From: Datura wrightii
Taxonomy: Eukaryota; Streptophyta; Magnoliopsida; Solanales; Solanaceae
Direction of reading: 5' to 3'
Length of the DNA: 64,000 nucleotides
Assembly (NCBI GenBank): GCA_035772735.1
Contig: JASDFA010000002.1
Location: 33,810,501-33,874,500 of the forward strand
Below the pieces are notes generated by a model that searched no databases, was not told the DNA's origin, and worked only from the letters and a program-made list of their open reading frames with translations. Positions 11,428-22,190 of this stretch are shown piece by piece. The translations under genes were made by a program, and so were the position numbers. Every line of letters starts with the position of its first letter. The first letter of the stretch is position 1.

Positions 11428-11620
11428 AGATGTATGATTGAATCAAAGTGATTTGTACTTCATTCAAGCATTGGATCTCCTGTCTTATCTCAATTAAGAG
11501 GGGTCATGGAAAGAATAGGTTCAAAGTCATGATCAATTCCTTTTTCAAATCCTGCTGCAGCTGCACGAGCCCTTCCCGCATGCCACAAATGACCTACGAA
11601 GAAGAAGAATCCTAGAACAA
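11428..11620 (-). pseudogene. psbC: Chloroplast psbC (CP43) 3'-end fragment, nuclear plastid DNA insert
   Basis: On the minus strand, about 11490-11622 reads as 45 codons ending in a TGA stop. The encoded peptide includes FVLGFFFFVGHLWHAGRARA and ends DFEPILSMTPLN, which is the conserved C-terminus of the photosystem II antenna protein CP43. About 60 bases downstream of the stop (11428-11489) are also present and are probably plastid spacer. The fragment replaces about 23 bp of the retrotransposon chromodomain region; A1 (3478-3516) has the uninterrupted version. The joint on the right is at AAAGT, present in the retrotransposon and probably in the plastid gene. A non-functional plastid-to-nucleus transfer, not a photosynthesis gene. 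Confidence 0.9.
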
Positions 11621-11908
11621 AGTCAGATATCCTCAGTTATTTCAGACTTAATCAGCCAGAGGTACGTTAATGTTATTATTTTATGAGTTGCCTTATACTT
11701 ATGTGTATAAATGAAATAGTTGACTTTAGTCTATTGCATGATGAATACTATAGTATTGTGTGGAATACTTGTATTGGACTTTTTTGCATTTCAGGATTTT
11801 TGAGGTAGTCCATATTACAGGGGAAACCTTGCCAAAATTTTTCAAGAATAAGTCGAGTAAGTTGAGATTCATGTGAGCAGGAGTTTACATTCGAGGACGA
11901 ATGTTCTT

Positions 11909-11920
11909 AAGGGGGGAGGA
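11909..11920 (+). promoter_or_regulatory. Polypurine tract of A2
   Basis: AAGGGGGGAGGA immediately before the LTR2 start TGTTACACCCC. Same context as the A1 tract at 3791. Confidence 0.88.
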
Positions 11921-12051
11921 TGTTACACCCCGTAAATTCTTGACATTTAGATGGCCTATTCGCATGTTGGTAAGAGTTTTAGAATGCCATACGTGGTAGA
12001 AAAAGGGCCCGGGGAGAGACCGGACAAGTGCCAAGTCAGAGTGTCGCAAGG

Positions 12052-12145
12052 CAAATGCGACTTATAAATCGCATTCGACGAATGCAACTTATAAATCGCA
12101 TTCGACGAATGCGACTTATAAATGCATTCGACAAATGCGACTTAA
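12052..12145 (+). repeat. Palindromic AATGCGA...TCGCATT array, LTR2
   Basis: About 3.5 monomers of the ~27-bp palindromic repeat, one more than in LTR1 unit 1. It is followed directly by the TATATAA box at 12156. Confidence 0.85.
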
Positions 12146-12155
12146 AGGCCCCAAG

Positions 12156-12162
12156 TATATAA
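12156..12162 (+). promoter_or_regulatory. TATA box, LTR2
   Basis: TATATAA in the context CCAAGTATATAAAGCC, just after the palindromic array, as in both LTR1 units. Confidence 0.65.
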
Positions 12163-13519
12163 AGCCTTCCCACTTTGTTTTAAATTATTTCCCATCTTTT
12201 AATTTCCAGTATGCGACCAAAAATAGAGGAAGACGAGGATTCCATACAAATATTTGTCCGATTACGCCGTCAAACGCAGTCCAAACTCAAATTAACTTTG
12301 GGTAGAAAAGTCAATAAATCAGCATCAGACAGCGAGATCTTGTCCCAGACTCAGTTTAACCCAGTATTTGATTTATTTTAATTCAGCAAGAGATTCAGAA
12401 TAGAATATAAGAACATGGCTAGTATTTTTAGATTTAATATACATGTTATATGTGATTACTGTTGCTTGTTGAGACTTGTTTGTGATATGTGGGCACCCTT
12501 AGAGCTTCCTTTCCACCCCAGGGTTAATAGCAGTGTCGACTTGCCCGCTAGAGGGTGAGGATACGCCACTACAAGGAGTGGCATGCCAGCCGCAGTAGGA
12601 CGAAGATGGGATGCAGCATTCCCCATAGCAAGCTAATCAGCATTATAGCACACCCTGTCGAGCGCTTGCACCCAGGGCACAGATTACAGATTACAGATAC
12701 AGATCTCAGATTACAGTTACAAGAGTCCTCCGAACTCAGATACATTTACAAGAGTCTCTCCAATACAGTTAAGCTCGGTACAGATTCTGCTATTCCATAC
12801 AGTTTTATCTATCCTCTGTCATTTCAGTAACTACCACTTTACTGTTTATCTTCAGTTATATTCAGTTTTGCTTTGCATACTCGGTACCAGTGGTACTGAC
12901 GCCCGTCTTGGGGTGCTGTATTACTTGCCTGCAGGTACTCATAGACGAGGAGCCAACCCTCGTAATTCCAGCCAACACACAGAGTCATCAGGTGCTGTCA
13001 TTCGGAGCTAGACAGCTGGAGGTTTATTCCTTTTCTTTTGTTGTACAGTATGGGTAGGCTGGGCCCTGTCCCGACCATCTTATCAGTATTCTTAGAGGCT
13101 TTCAGATTGTATATCCCTTGTGGTTAGCTGTATCGATCGTGTGAGGTCATGTGTATGTTTTAGTTTATTTATGATGGCCGTGTGGGGCCTTATTCAGTTG
13201 GTAGTGGTGACCTTGTCAGTCACGTAGCAGTTTAGCACTTGTTTTCTTGATTCAGAAGTAACTAGACAGCACGGTGGCCTTGTCGGCCCGCATAGGTTCC
13301 TTCATACTACTGTTGTTCTGGTTAGTTGTTGCTTCCTTGCAAGTGGCTATTGGCCTAGTCAGCCGGAGGCTGTATTTACAGTCATTATATAGCCTGTTGG
13401 TTCTATGAACCCAGAGTTAGAGCCAGCCTGGCACCAGAAGTGCCTAGGCTCAGTAGTCCAACAATCTAGGTCTTGGTAGGGAACCAGGTGCCAGTCATGC
13501 CTCCCAAGGCGGGGCGTGA

Positions 13520-15312
13520 AAATATACTCCTAGCCCTAAAGTGAGTATTTCTCCCTTTTGGACTTCCCAGAAATAGCGAGTTTTAAGCTGTTTTTTGATA
13601 AGTCAAAGTTTGGGCAGTATATATATTCAAAGTAGAGTTTTCTTCCAGAATATTGATGAATTTAGTTTTATTTGCTATGAATATGAATGCAGTTGGAAGA
13701 AATAGCTGGATATTGGCTGAGTTATGCAAGTTAGTCAAGAAGTCAGCAACTGAGGTATGTAAAGCCAGTTTCTTCGGCAAGATAGTAATTCTAGTATAGT
13801 AAAATAGAATAAATTCCAAAAGAATGTTTCAAGCTGAGTATTATGCCCAGTGTGAATTCAGTAAGCATGCTTGAATAATTATTATGTCATATTCAAAATA
13901 AAAGTCAGTAAATTAGTATCAGACATGGAGATATTATTCTAGACTCATTATAACTCAGTATCAGATTCAGTATAATTCAGCAAGGGATTCAGAATAGAAT
14001 ATCAGAACATGGACAGTATTATCATATTTAATATATATGTTATATGTGATTATTGTTGTTTGTAGAGACCTGATTGTTCTATGTTGGGCACCCTTATAGC
14101 TTCTTTGCTGCCCTAGGGTTAATAGCTGTGTCGACTCGCCCGCCAGAGGGTGAGGATACGTCACTCCAAGGAGTGGCATGCCGTCTGCCAGAGGACGAAG
14201 ATGGGAGGCAGCATTCCCCATAACAGGCTGATCAGCATTATAGCACACCCATGTCGAGCGCTTGCGCCCGGGGTACAGATTACAGATTATAGATACAGAT
14301 CTCAAATTATAGTTTACAGGAGTCCTCCGGACTCAGATACATCTATAGTCGCCTAGAGAGCCCAAGTTGCATACCCAGGGGGCCGGTGGGATGCTCGTAG
14401 TTACTAGGTGAGTGGTGTGAATAGTTACTAGGTGGATGGCGACCCCGATAGGGGTATATAAATTGCATATTGATTGGTACCTTCCAGCTTATGGGGGCTG
14501 GTATAGGTTCTTGTATGCTATATGTGTTATTTATTAAATTGATAGTAGTAGGCGTACTGACAGGTATGATTCTCACCTTCTCTTCAGTACAGTTAAGCTC
14601 ATTTCAGATTCTGCTATCCCGGGCAGTCTTAGCCATCTCCTATACTTCAGTAACTATCATTATTACTGTTTATCTTCAGTTATGTTCTAGTTATTGCTTT
14701 GCATACTCAGTACCTATGGTACTGACGCCCGTTTGGGGGCGCTGCATTACATGCCTGCAGGTACTCATAGATGAGGTCATCAACTCCTGTCATCCAGAGC
14801 TTGACAGCTAGAGGTGTATTTCTCTTTTTTTTGTACAGTACGGGTAGGCCGGGGCCCTGTCCCGACCATCTTATTATCATTCTTAGAGTCTTGCAGATTG
14901 AATATTCCCTGTGGTTAGTCGTACCGGTCGTGTGAGGTCGTGTGTATGTTTTAGTTTGTTTATGATGGTCGTGTGGGGCCTTTTATAGTTGATAGTTGGT
15001 GACCTTGTCGGTTACAGAGCAGTTTAACATTTAGTTCATCTTTTCAGTGAAACTAGTCAGCATGGTGGCCTTGTCGGCCCACATAGGTTCCTTTATACTC
15101 CTGCAGTTTTGGTCAGCTATTGTTTTCTTATAGGATGCTATAGGCCTAGTTGGCCGGAGGCTGTATTCGCAACCGTTATATAGCCCGTTGGTTCCATGAA
15201 TCCAGGGTTAGAGCCAGCCTGGCACCAGAAGTGCTTAAGCTCAGTAGTCCAACAGTGCAGGTCTTAGTAAGGCACCAGGTGCCAGTCATGCCTCCCAATG
15301 CGGGGCGTGACA
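13520..15312 (+). mobile_element. LTR3, 5'-truncated chromovirus LTR
   Basis: Matches LTR1 from about 4815 (AATATACTCCTAGCCC) to the LTR end GGGGCGTGACA, so the promoter part is missing. It abuts the end of LTR2 directly. No primer site follows; the next bases belong to the LTR of element C. Confidence 0.82.
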
Positions 15313-15670
15313 TAATTACATTATTAGCTTTGTTAAAATATGATGGTTTCAGCTTTGTTTTGAAAAATTATGGATCTTTTCGGGAGCAGTGTCTAACACC
15401 GAGTAGGCTAGGGGTTCATGAAAACCCTGGGACTCAGAACTACGTGCCAACATAGTATTTTACATTTTTCTTTGGGACCTCCCTTGTGAGCTTCCCCTAG
15501 CCTGAATGGTCCTTTAACTTGATATCGATATCATGGTAGAGCCCTTAGCCTTGGCAAGGCTTTGGACAACTCTACCCACTTGAGTGTAATAGTTGGGATC
15601 ATGTAAGCTCTATCATGATAGTGTCAGTTATATGATGAGTCTCCCATTATTCCTAATGATCTCAGTTATG
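15313..15670 (+). mobile_element. Left part of chromovirus LTR C (split by element B)
   Basis: Matches the second C LTR copy at 27485-27725 (for example GAGTGTAATAGTTGGGATCATG) and continues at 25409 after element B. The start of this LTR is not visible; LTR3 lies directly to its left. Confidence 0.75.
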
Positions 15671-15920
15671 TGATCTTGGGCAGAATTATATTCCCAAGTG
15701 ATGCTCAAATGCTCTATTTGGTCTTGTTTATCTATCGTTATTTGTACATTCTCATGTGATTTGTAGTTAAAATGTGAATTTATACTAACCAACATGATTA
15801 GTGTTGTTTTGCATGAAAAATGTAATTTTAGGAAGCTAAGTTGCATGTTGGTGAAAATCGGGAATGGACTCGGAAGCGAGTAGTGGAAAAGGTCAAGGAC
15901 AAGCAGCAATTAAAGGGGCT

Positions 15921-16135
15921 TCGCGATGGAGTCGTGTCACGCTACCATCGCGGAGGCAGTCTGCCTCGGGTGGGTTACTTGGACAAATTCCAGTGAAGGT
16001 CCGCGTCGGGGTCGTGGCACATTTGCCAAGCCCCACATTGCATGCCGTGGCACGTTGGCCATATTTACATGGAACATGAAATTCCAGTGAGGGTCCGCAT
16101 TTGCACCGTGTCACGGAGGCAGTGCTCCGTGACAC
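15921..16135 (+). repeat. GC-rich inverted-repeat promoter module, B 5' LTR
   Basis: Two inverted repeats in a CpG-rich block: CGCGATGG facing CCATCGCG (about 15921-15954), and GTGTCACGGAG (16108-16118) facing CTCCGTGACAC (16125-16135), the latter perfect over 11 bp with a 6-bp loop. The block ends about 33 bp before the TATA box. Confidence 0.85.
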
Positions 16136-16168
16136 ATTGCTTGTTATTCCGGGAAAAATTCCCACTAG

Positions 16169-16176
16169 TATAAATA
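16169..16176 (+). promoter_or_regulatory. TATA box, B 5' LTR
   Basis: TATAAATA in CTAGTATAAATAGCAC, conserved in the 3' LTR (24505), the solo LTR (2301, minus) and both D LTRs (53759, 58214). Confidence 0.75.
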
Positions 16177-17077
16177 GCACACTTAGGTTTATTTTTAATT
16201 ATTCTGACTTAGTTGAGCAAGAACGTGGGTTACAGGCAGTTGATGAGACGAAATTCTTAGGGTTCTTCTCTAACTCTTTCTCGTTTATTTCAATTGTTTG
16301 TATGATTTATACTCATTTGATGATGTTTAATCCACAAATGAGTGGCTAAATCCACTTCTTGCTGAGGTTAAGAACATTTGTAGTGGAATGTAATTTTTGA
16401 TCATTTTGGTTTTTCATCTTTTCTTCCATGGTTGTTCTATCAATTCTTGTTCTTACTGCATTAATGTCTGGCCAATGTTAATGTATATCTAAAAAATCCA
16501 ATTTTATCTTGAAAGAGAAAGAAATTGGAAAGTTGTGAATTGGTAGGATATGATCTCTTCTTAGTTTAGTAAAATTGAGAATTGATTTACCTTCAGAATA
16601 GAAATATATCTGAAAGTCGTATTAGTCAATTAAGGAATCGGTTTCGTATGGCTAGAACATGAAATTCTTTTATCACAGAAATGTAGGTTGAAGGTTCATG
16701 ATTCTTAAGTTGGGTAGAATACGAAAGTTTCTCTCCATAGGCAATAATTCTTGACTAGCAACCGAAGGAAAGATTAACCAAATTGTATTGATAAATTACT
16801 TCCCTGCATGTTTGTTTTAGCCTCAACTTGCTCATTACTATAGTTCAGACTCACTTTATAATTTTCTTTTAGATTAGTATAAATTAGGAAACAAACTCTT
16901 CAAAATCTTCTTTAAACTGTTGTCTGCATTTTTAGAGTTAGAGTTCATTAACACTTAATTCGATTATTACCTTGGTTCAGTCCCTGTGGGATCGATACTT
17001 TGTTTACTTAAGCCACTTTACTACTTGTTTGACCACGTGCACTTGCGCGTAGTTGTGAAATACACCGAACAAGTTTT

Positions 17078-17094
17078 TGGCGCCGTTGCCGGGG
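17078..17094 (+). promoter_or_regulatory. Primer binding site of B (tRNA-Asp)
   Basis: TGGCGCCGTTGCCGGGG, the complement of the 3' end of plant tRNA-Asp(GUC), six bases after the LTR. This primer is usual in Athila/Tat-type elements and separates B and D from the tRNA-Met-primed chromoviruses in the window. Confidence 0.92.
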
Positions 17095-17195
17095 ACTGGC
17101 AATTGGTAAAATTGTTTTCTTAAGTGTTAGTTTACGATTTCTATATTGTGCTGACAACTTGATCTTAGCCTGTCTTTTGCAGATATTGAATTCTG

Positions 17196-19673
17196 TTGAA
17201 CACTGGTAAGAGACAAGGAGCTAGTGGACTCATACTTAGAGCCGAAAAGACAATTTCATCGTTAAAGAAGAGAAGCTCTAGAAAAGAAGCTGCAGTTGCT
17301 CAGACAAACAATCCTAGAGCAACAACAGAATCCACCACTTGTAAGGGCAGTGTTAGTGCCCGACGAAATAGCAACTAGGCGGGTTCGCGAAGTGGCAATC
17401 CCACATGCTAAAAATGTCACATCAAGCATTCGCAAACCTGAGCCAGGAGGGAGGTTTGAGCTGAAACAGAATATGGTGCAATTGTTGCACGCCAGCGGGA
17501 AATTCGCAGGTCTCCCTCACGAGGATCCACAACAACATCTCCAAAACTTTTTAGAGATAAGTGACATTTACATCCCCGCTGGAATATCATCTGATTACGT
17601 AAGGTTTACATTGTTCCCATTTTTACTATTGGGAGAAGCAAAGATGTGGTTGAAAGCTGAGCCACCTAATTCCATCACCACTTGGGATGATCTTGCAAGG
17701 ATATTCTTGATACGGTTCTTTCCATCCGCGAAAACAGCAAGACTTAGAAGTCAGATTCTAAGTTTTAATCAAAGAGAGGGGGAGAATCTGTATCAAGCTT
17801 GGGAAAGGTTCAAATCCATGTTGCGGGATTGTCCTCACCATCACCAGTCCAATGATGTGCGGGTGCATACTATCATATAGGGTTTGGAACCCCACACAAA
17901 AAATTTGCTAGACTCAGCAGTTGGGGGACAAGCATTAGAAAAGACTTATGAGGAGTTGTATACTTTGTTAAATCGTATTTCGCAGGGAAATCCAGAGTGG
18001 AATGCGGACTCTTCTAGAGGAGGAACAAGGAAAGCGGCAGGAGTCTTGGAAGTGGATGGGTTTACAGCTATCGCTGCACAGATAGCTGCGTTTCAAAATC
18101 TACTCAACACCCACTTCAACAACATGAGCTCAAATCAATCTCAAACCCCAGTTAATGTAGTGCAGCAGATTTGGTGTGAAATATGCGGTAGTAATAAACA
18201 CTCAGCTAACTGTTGTGGTGCACATCCAGATTCAGTGAACTTTGTTGGTAATGTACAGAGAAATAATCACCAACAGTATGGCAACAACTACAACTCTAAT
18301 TGGAGGAATCATCCGAATTTTTCCTGGGGTAGTAACAGCCATCAAGGGCAGAGTTCGAATCAGGGTGCACAGAGAAATCAAGGAGGGCAGCAGAACTATC
18401 AGACTCAATACAGAAGCAACAATGCACCTCCACCACCACCATCACCCAGCATTGAGGAAATGTTTAAAACAATGATAGCTAACCAAGCTCAATTGCAGGC
18501 TGACTATGTCAAATTGGCAGCAGATGTAAAGAATAATCAGTTAGCTACAAAGGCGTTGGAGTACCAGTTTGGGCAACTAGCTGGAGCTCAAAACACCAGG
18601 CCAAGAGGAGGACTACTGAGTGACACTGACCCGAATCCCAAGCAAGTAAATGCAGTGACTACAAGGAGTGGTTTACAAATCAAGGAGGTGGAACCAGAAA
18701 GACCACCTCAGCAGTCGAGAGCAGTTTAGAAAGAAAGGGAACACGATGATGAGAGGGGGAAGAAAAAGGAAGTTGAACCAGAAAGACCACCACCCCCGTT
18801 CCCTCACATATTAAAGAAACACAAGGAGGAAGCATGTTTCAAAAAGTTCATGGAGATGCTTAAACAGGTACATATTAATTTACCTCTTGTTGATGTTTTG
18901 CAGGGAGTGTCGAAGTATGCGAAATATATCAACGACATCTTGGCAAACAAAAGCAGATTGACGGAGTATGCTACGGTGGCGCTTACGGAGGAGTGCACTT
19001 CCTGGATACAGAATAGGTTGCCAACAAAGCTCAAGGACCCTGGGAGCTTTACAATCCAAATCACAATTGGGCAAAGTATCCGAGCTCGTGGACTATGCGA
19101 TTTGGGAGCGAGCATTAACTTGATGCCGACATCAGTATTCAAGAAGTTGGGGCTGGGCAGTCCTAGACCAACTACAGTGATCTTGCAGTTAGCGGATTGT
19201 TCTTTGGCCAGACTAGATGGTATTGTGGAGGACGTGCTGGTGCAAGTGGGCTCCCTTATCTTCCCAGTAGATTTTGTTGTGCTAGATTTTGAGCCGGATG
19301 CGGAAGTCCCATTTATTTTGGGACGTCCCTTCTTGGAAACCTGGAAATCTTTGATTGATGTAGCCGCAGGGCATCTAACCATACGGGCGCATGACAAGGT
19401 GGAGGATTTGAAGTGTACAAAGCCACGAAGCTTCCGGTCGTATATGAGGAGCTTTCAGCAATCAACGTGCTTGATCAAGCAGATTTTGTTCAGATTGTTG
19501 ATCCTCAAGATCCAGTGGGAAAACCACAGATTGAGGACACCCCACACGGGGAAGTGGAGTTGTGGCAAGAAGATGGAAGTGCTACATTCTTGGTTAATGG
19601 GCAGCGGTGTAAGCATTATTGGGGTGAGGACGTTATTCGAGAGAAAACGTCCGTCACTCTAGTGGATGATTGA
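17196..19673 (+). pseudogene. Gag-protease frame of B with RT-integrase deleted
   Basis: Gag forms the virus-like particle; the protease matures it. The main frame runs from about 17226 with a capsid-like region (FPFLLLGEAKMWLKAEP, about 17610-17660; then YQAWERFKSMLRDCPHH), a CEICGSNKHSANCC knuckle-like motif (about 18177-18218) and a glutamine/asparagine-rich stretch, then a retropepsin active site, LCDLGASINLMP (about 19096-19130; DLGA in place of DSGA). In-frame TAG stops lie at 17878-17880 and 18727-18729, plus an upstream stop near 17260. A frame change near 19410 leads to the last part, which ends with FLVNGQRCKHYWGE, a match to the extreme C-terminus of Athila-type integrase. So the protease is followed almost at once by the integrase tail. 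No clear ATG start is visible. Confidence 0.87.
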
Positions 19674-19690
19674 GCTTTAATGACATCGAG

Positions 19691-19729
19691 GCGCGACGGT
19701 AAACCAGGCGTTGCACGGGAGGCAACCCG
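19691..19729 (+). repeat. Conserved post-ORF motif of B
   Basis: GCGCGACGGTAAACCAGGCG then TTGCACGGGAGGCAACCCG. The same motif follows the ORF of D at 55786-55824 with about four-fifths of bases matching by eye. CGGGAGGCAACCCG can form a short stem. It sits just after the stop in both elements although their ORFs are unrelated. Confidence 0.8.
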
Positions 19730-19967
19730 TGAAATTGTTGTAATAGATGAGTAGAATTAGTTTAGAAAAAAGAAGAAAAAAAAAAGAAATTAAAAATAAA
19801 AACAAAAACAAAAAAAAGTATTTTTTTCACTAGTGTTTGAAACCTATAAATTCTAACCAATTTCTTATTGTGAGATGATTTTCAGGTGTAACGGACGGCA
19901 AAAATGCAAAGGATCGCAAAGGAAAAAAATCAAGGTGAGTAAAAATTAAAAGTGGCAAAACAGTGAG

Positions 19968-20124
19968 CCTGCGCGATGGCTCCGTATCACGGAGGGGGTG
20001 CTCTGCGTTATCTTCTGTGACACGTTGAAGATGTTTTGGAATTTTTTACAAATTCCAGAACCCCTGCGCGATGGCTCCATGTCACAGAGGGGGTGCTCCG
20101 TGTTACCCTCCGTGACACGTTGAA
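19968..20124 (+). repeat. Duplicated GC-rich CACGGAGG block inside B
   Basis: Two about 62-bp copies (19968-20030 and 20063-20124). Each runs CCTGCGCGATGGCTCC, TCACRGAGGGGGTGCTC, then TGTGACACGTTGAAG or CGTGACACGTTGAAG, and they are separated by about 32 bp. The words match those of the LTR promoter module, yet the location is internal, between the two reading frames. Could act as an internal promoter for the second ORF; no TATA box is clear. Confidence 0.75.
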
Positions 20125-20966
20125 GTGTTATTCGCAATGGGTCATACCAGGTCGCCGGGTGACCCGCGCGAAAAACCTTCTTTTTAACCCCGAAAACACC
20201 CAATTTTTCCAATTTTTCACTCCCCTCCGCAACAAACTCCCCAAAATCCCCCCTCCCCCAATGTGACACGGACCTAGGATCAAATTTTCTTCAACTTTTC
20301 TTCAAGTTCAACGAATTAAAGGTACGTTCTTGAACTTAACCTCAATTTTTGCCGAAATTTTCAATTTTTGAGCATGTGAGGTAACTAAAGCTTGCCCTAA
20401 GTGTAAATTGAGCATGAATTCATTTAAGTTATTGTTGATTGATGTTCGTAGTATCGTTATGATTATATGAACTCGATAAATACATGTTTGATTGAATTTG
20501 TGCGAAATTGGTAGCTAGGGTTGGAATTTGAATAGGAAGAACTTAAATTTGGTTGAAAATTTAAAAATGATCGGGTTGTGCATGTTTGGTAATGTAAATG
20601 ATGTTGTGAATATGGATGAATATGCTAAATAAACAAGGGAATTTTTGGGAAAATGAAATTGGTGAATTGTATAGGTTGTTGTTGTTGAGAAAAAGTTTGG
20701 CTAAGCGCTATGTGATGTAATGAAATCGATGGTGAAATTGTGATTAGTTGTACAAAGTCTGAGTAGTACTTATTCATTACCCCATCGACTTATCTGAATG
20801 CACGAAGCATGTTGGTTGACAAAAATTGGAATGGAATGATTTTCTTGCCGAATTGTTTTCATTGTTGCTAAAGATTAAGTGTGGGGTGGCCTAACTCAAC
20901 CCAACCTTAATCGAAGCAAATTTTTGACTTGAATAACATTGGGACTGTCTGTTTGATTTGACAGGA
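20125..20966 (+). other. Non-coding leader between the two B reading frames
   Basis: AT-rich, no coding seen. Contains a purine motif TTAAGTGTGGGGTGG (about 20875-20888). It ends in TTTGATTTGACAGG just before the next frame, which looks like a plant 3' splice site. Confidence 0.5.
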
Positions 20967-22190
20967 ATGATGGCAAGCAGGCAAGACAAAGGAAAGGGCG
21001 CATCTACATCAGGCGCCGGGAGAAAAAGAATTAGACTGGGAACGGCAGTACCAGCAGCACTAGCGGTTCCACGCGGCCAACGCCGTAAATACGGAACCCG
21101 ATGGGTGACGGACGAAGGGAAGAAATGGTATGCCAAACACAAGGAGACCAAATATTTCCCTGAGGAGCACATTGCAAAGGATACACTTGCTCAGGAATTC
21201 CCTAGAATAGTACACCGGATTGACGCTGTCAGGCTGAACTTCATTTTCGAAGAGCCCAAGGAGTGCAATCTCCATTTAACTTGGGAGTTCTACGCAAACT
21301 GGAACCCAACACTCCGCAGTCACACCATCAAGATAAGGGGGCAGGTTGTCACCTTTGAGCCCCACCACCTAAATGCCATATTGGGGGTGCGGGACACAGA
21401 CGTCCATGTACTCCGGTAGCTGAACTTAACTCCACCCTATGCGGATATCAGACGCACTCTGTGTGGAGCCCGTTCGACAGCACAATGGAGCAGGCACAAG
21501 GAGAGGGGCTATCATCATACGCTGCCCTACTCTCAAATGAACAGGGAATCTAGGATTTGGCTTAAGATCGTGTGTTCCTGCCTGATCCGGGGGGTGCACA
21601 TGATAGATGTCACCCGGGATCGTGTGTGCTTGGTTTATGCCCTGATGAAAGAGCTGGATATTAATGTTGGGGCGGTGATCATCTCCGCCATGAAGAGAGC
21701 CCATTTGAATCAAGGGCATAGGTACGGGTTTGGTGGTTTGCTAACCACATTTCTGAGGGGCCTTGACGTTGAGGAGGAGGCCCTAGACTACATCCCCCAG
21801 ATGGATAGGCGTGCCTTGGACGTCACCAAAACTAAGGCACCCGACACCACTCACGGGCCAGTTGTCACACTAGCAGAGTGACATGCTCGGGATGATCAGT
21901 ATATGGCCTGTATGTTCGGGATACAGATGCTGCAGTTGATAATAGGCGGGAGGCCAGCAACAGAAGATGAGTTGTGGCAGCTCGAGCTAGATTACCCCTT
22001 TGGCGAAAATGCCAGGGCTCTATGCCGAGTGGGGCCTGCTTTTGTGGAGCCTAGTGATGATGATTTCCCCACAGATGAGGAGACACGCCGCGATGACTCA
22101 GATGTTGAGTCAGATGAGCATAGCGGGGGCGATTCAGATATGGGGGATGAGGCAATGGCACCTGACGAAGAAGTTGAATACTTCGATTGA
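20967..22190 (+). pseudogene. Second ORF of B, putative plant transposon protein domain
   Basis: One frame of about 407 codons from ATG at 20967, broken by TAG at 21417-21419 and TGA at 21879-21881. The N-terminus is basic (a run of K/R near codons 10-40), followed by a domain with RWVTDEGKKWYAKHK, NLHLTWEFYANW, ITIKIRG-like and FEPHHLNAILGV blocks that fit the plant 'putative plant transposon protein' family seen after pol in Athila-like elements. A DRVCLVYALMKELDINVG block follows near 21640. The C-terminus (22050-22190) is strongly acidic (DDDFPTDEE, SDVESDEHSG). No transmembrane segment or signal peptide is evident, so I do not call it envelope. Molecular function unknown; position after an acceptor-like site suggests a spliced message. 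Confidence 0.72.

Larger units (their letters stand above)
11921..13519 (+). mobile_element. LTR2, 3' LTR of A2, internally deleted
   Basis: Starts TGTTACACCCCG after a polypurine tract and runs to GGGGCGTGA, where it joins LTR3 without the final CA. Compared with LTR1 it has one promoter unit, a deletion near 12312 (joined at AAAAGT, which occurs on both sides in LTR1) and another near 12752 (equivalent to about 5615-5890). Confidence 0.85.
15671..17071 (+). repeat. 5' LTR of element B
   Basis: TGATCTTGGGCA to CACCGAACA, 1401 bp. It contains the GC-rich module (about 15918-16135) and a TATA box at 16169. Relative to the 3' LTR it has lost 12 bp between two CTCCG words in the module. The 5' terminus holds a stem CTTGGG/CCCAAG. 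Confidence 0.93.

Noticed and set aside
11428..11620. psbC as a working gene
   Set aside because: Only the last 45 codons are present, antisense in a dead retrotransposon, without promoter or plastid context.
17078..17094. tRNA-Asp gene at the primer sites of B and D
   Set aside because: Only 17 bases complementary to the tRNA 3' end; no arms or A/B boxes.
20967..22190. Envelope-like gene in B
   Set aside because: The position suits the env-like ORF of Athila elements, but I see no signal peptide, no membrane segment and no furin-like site.
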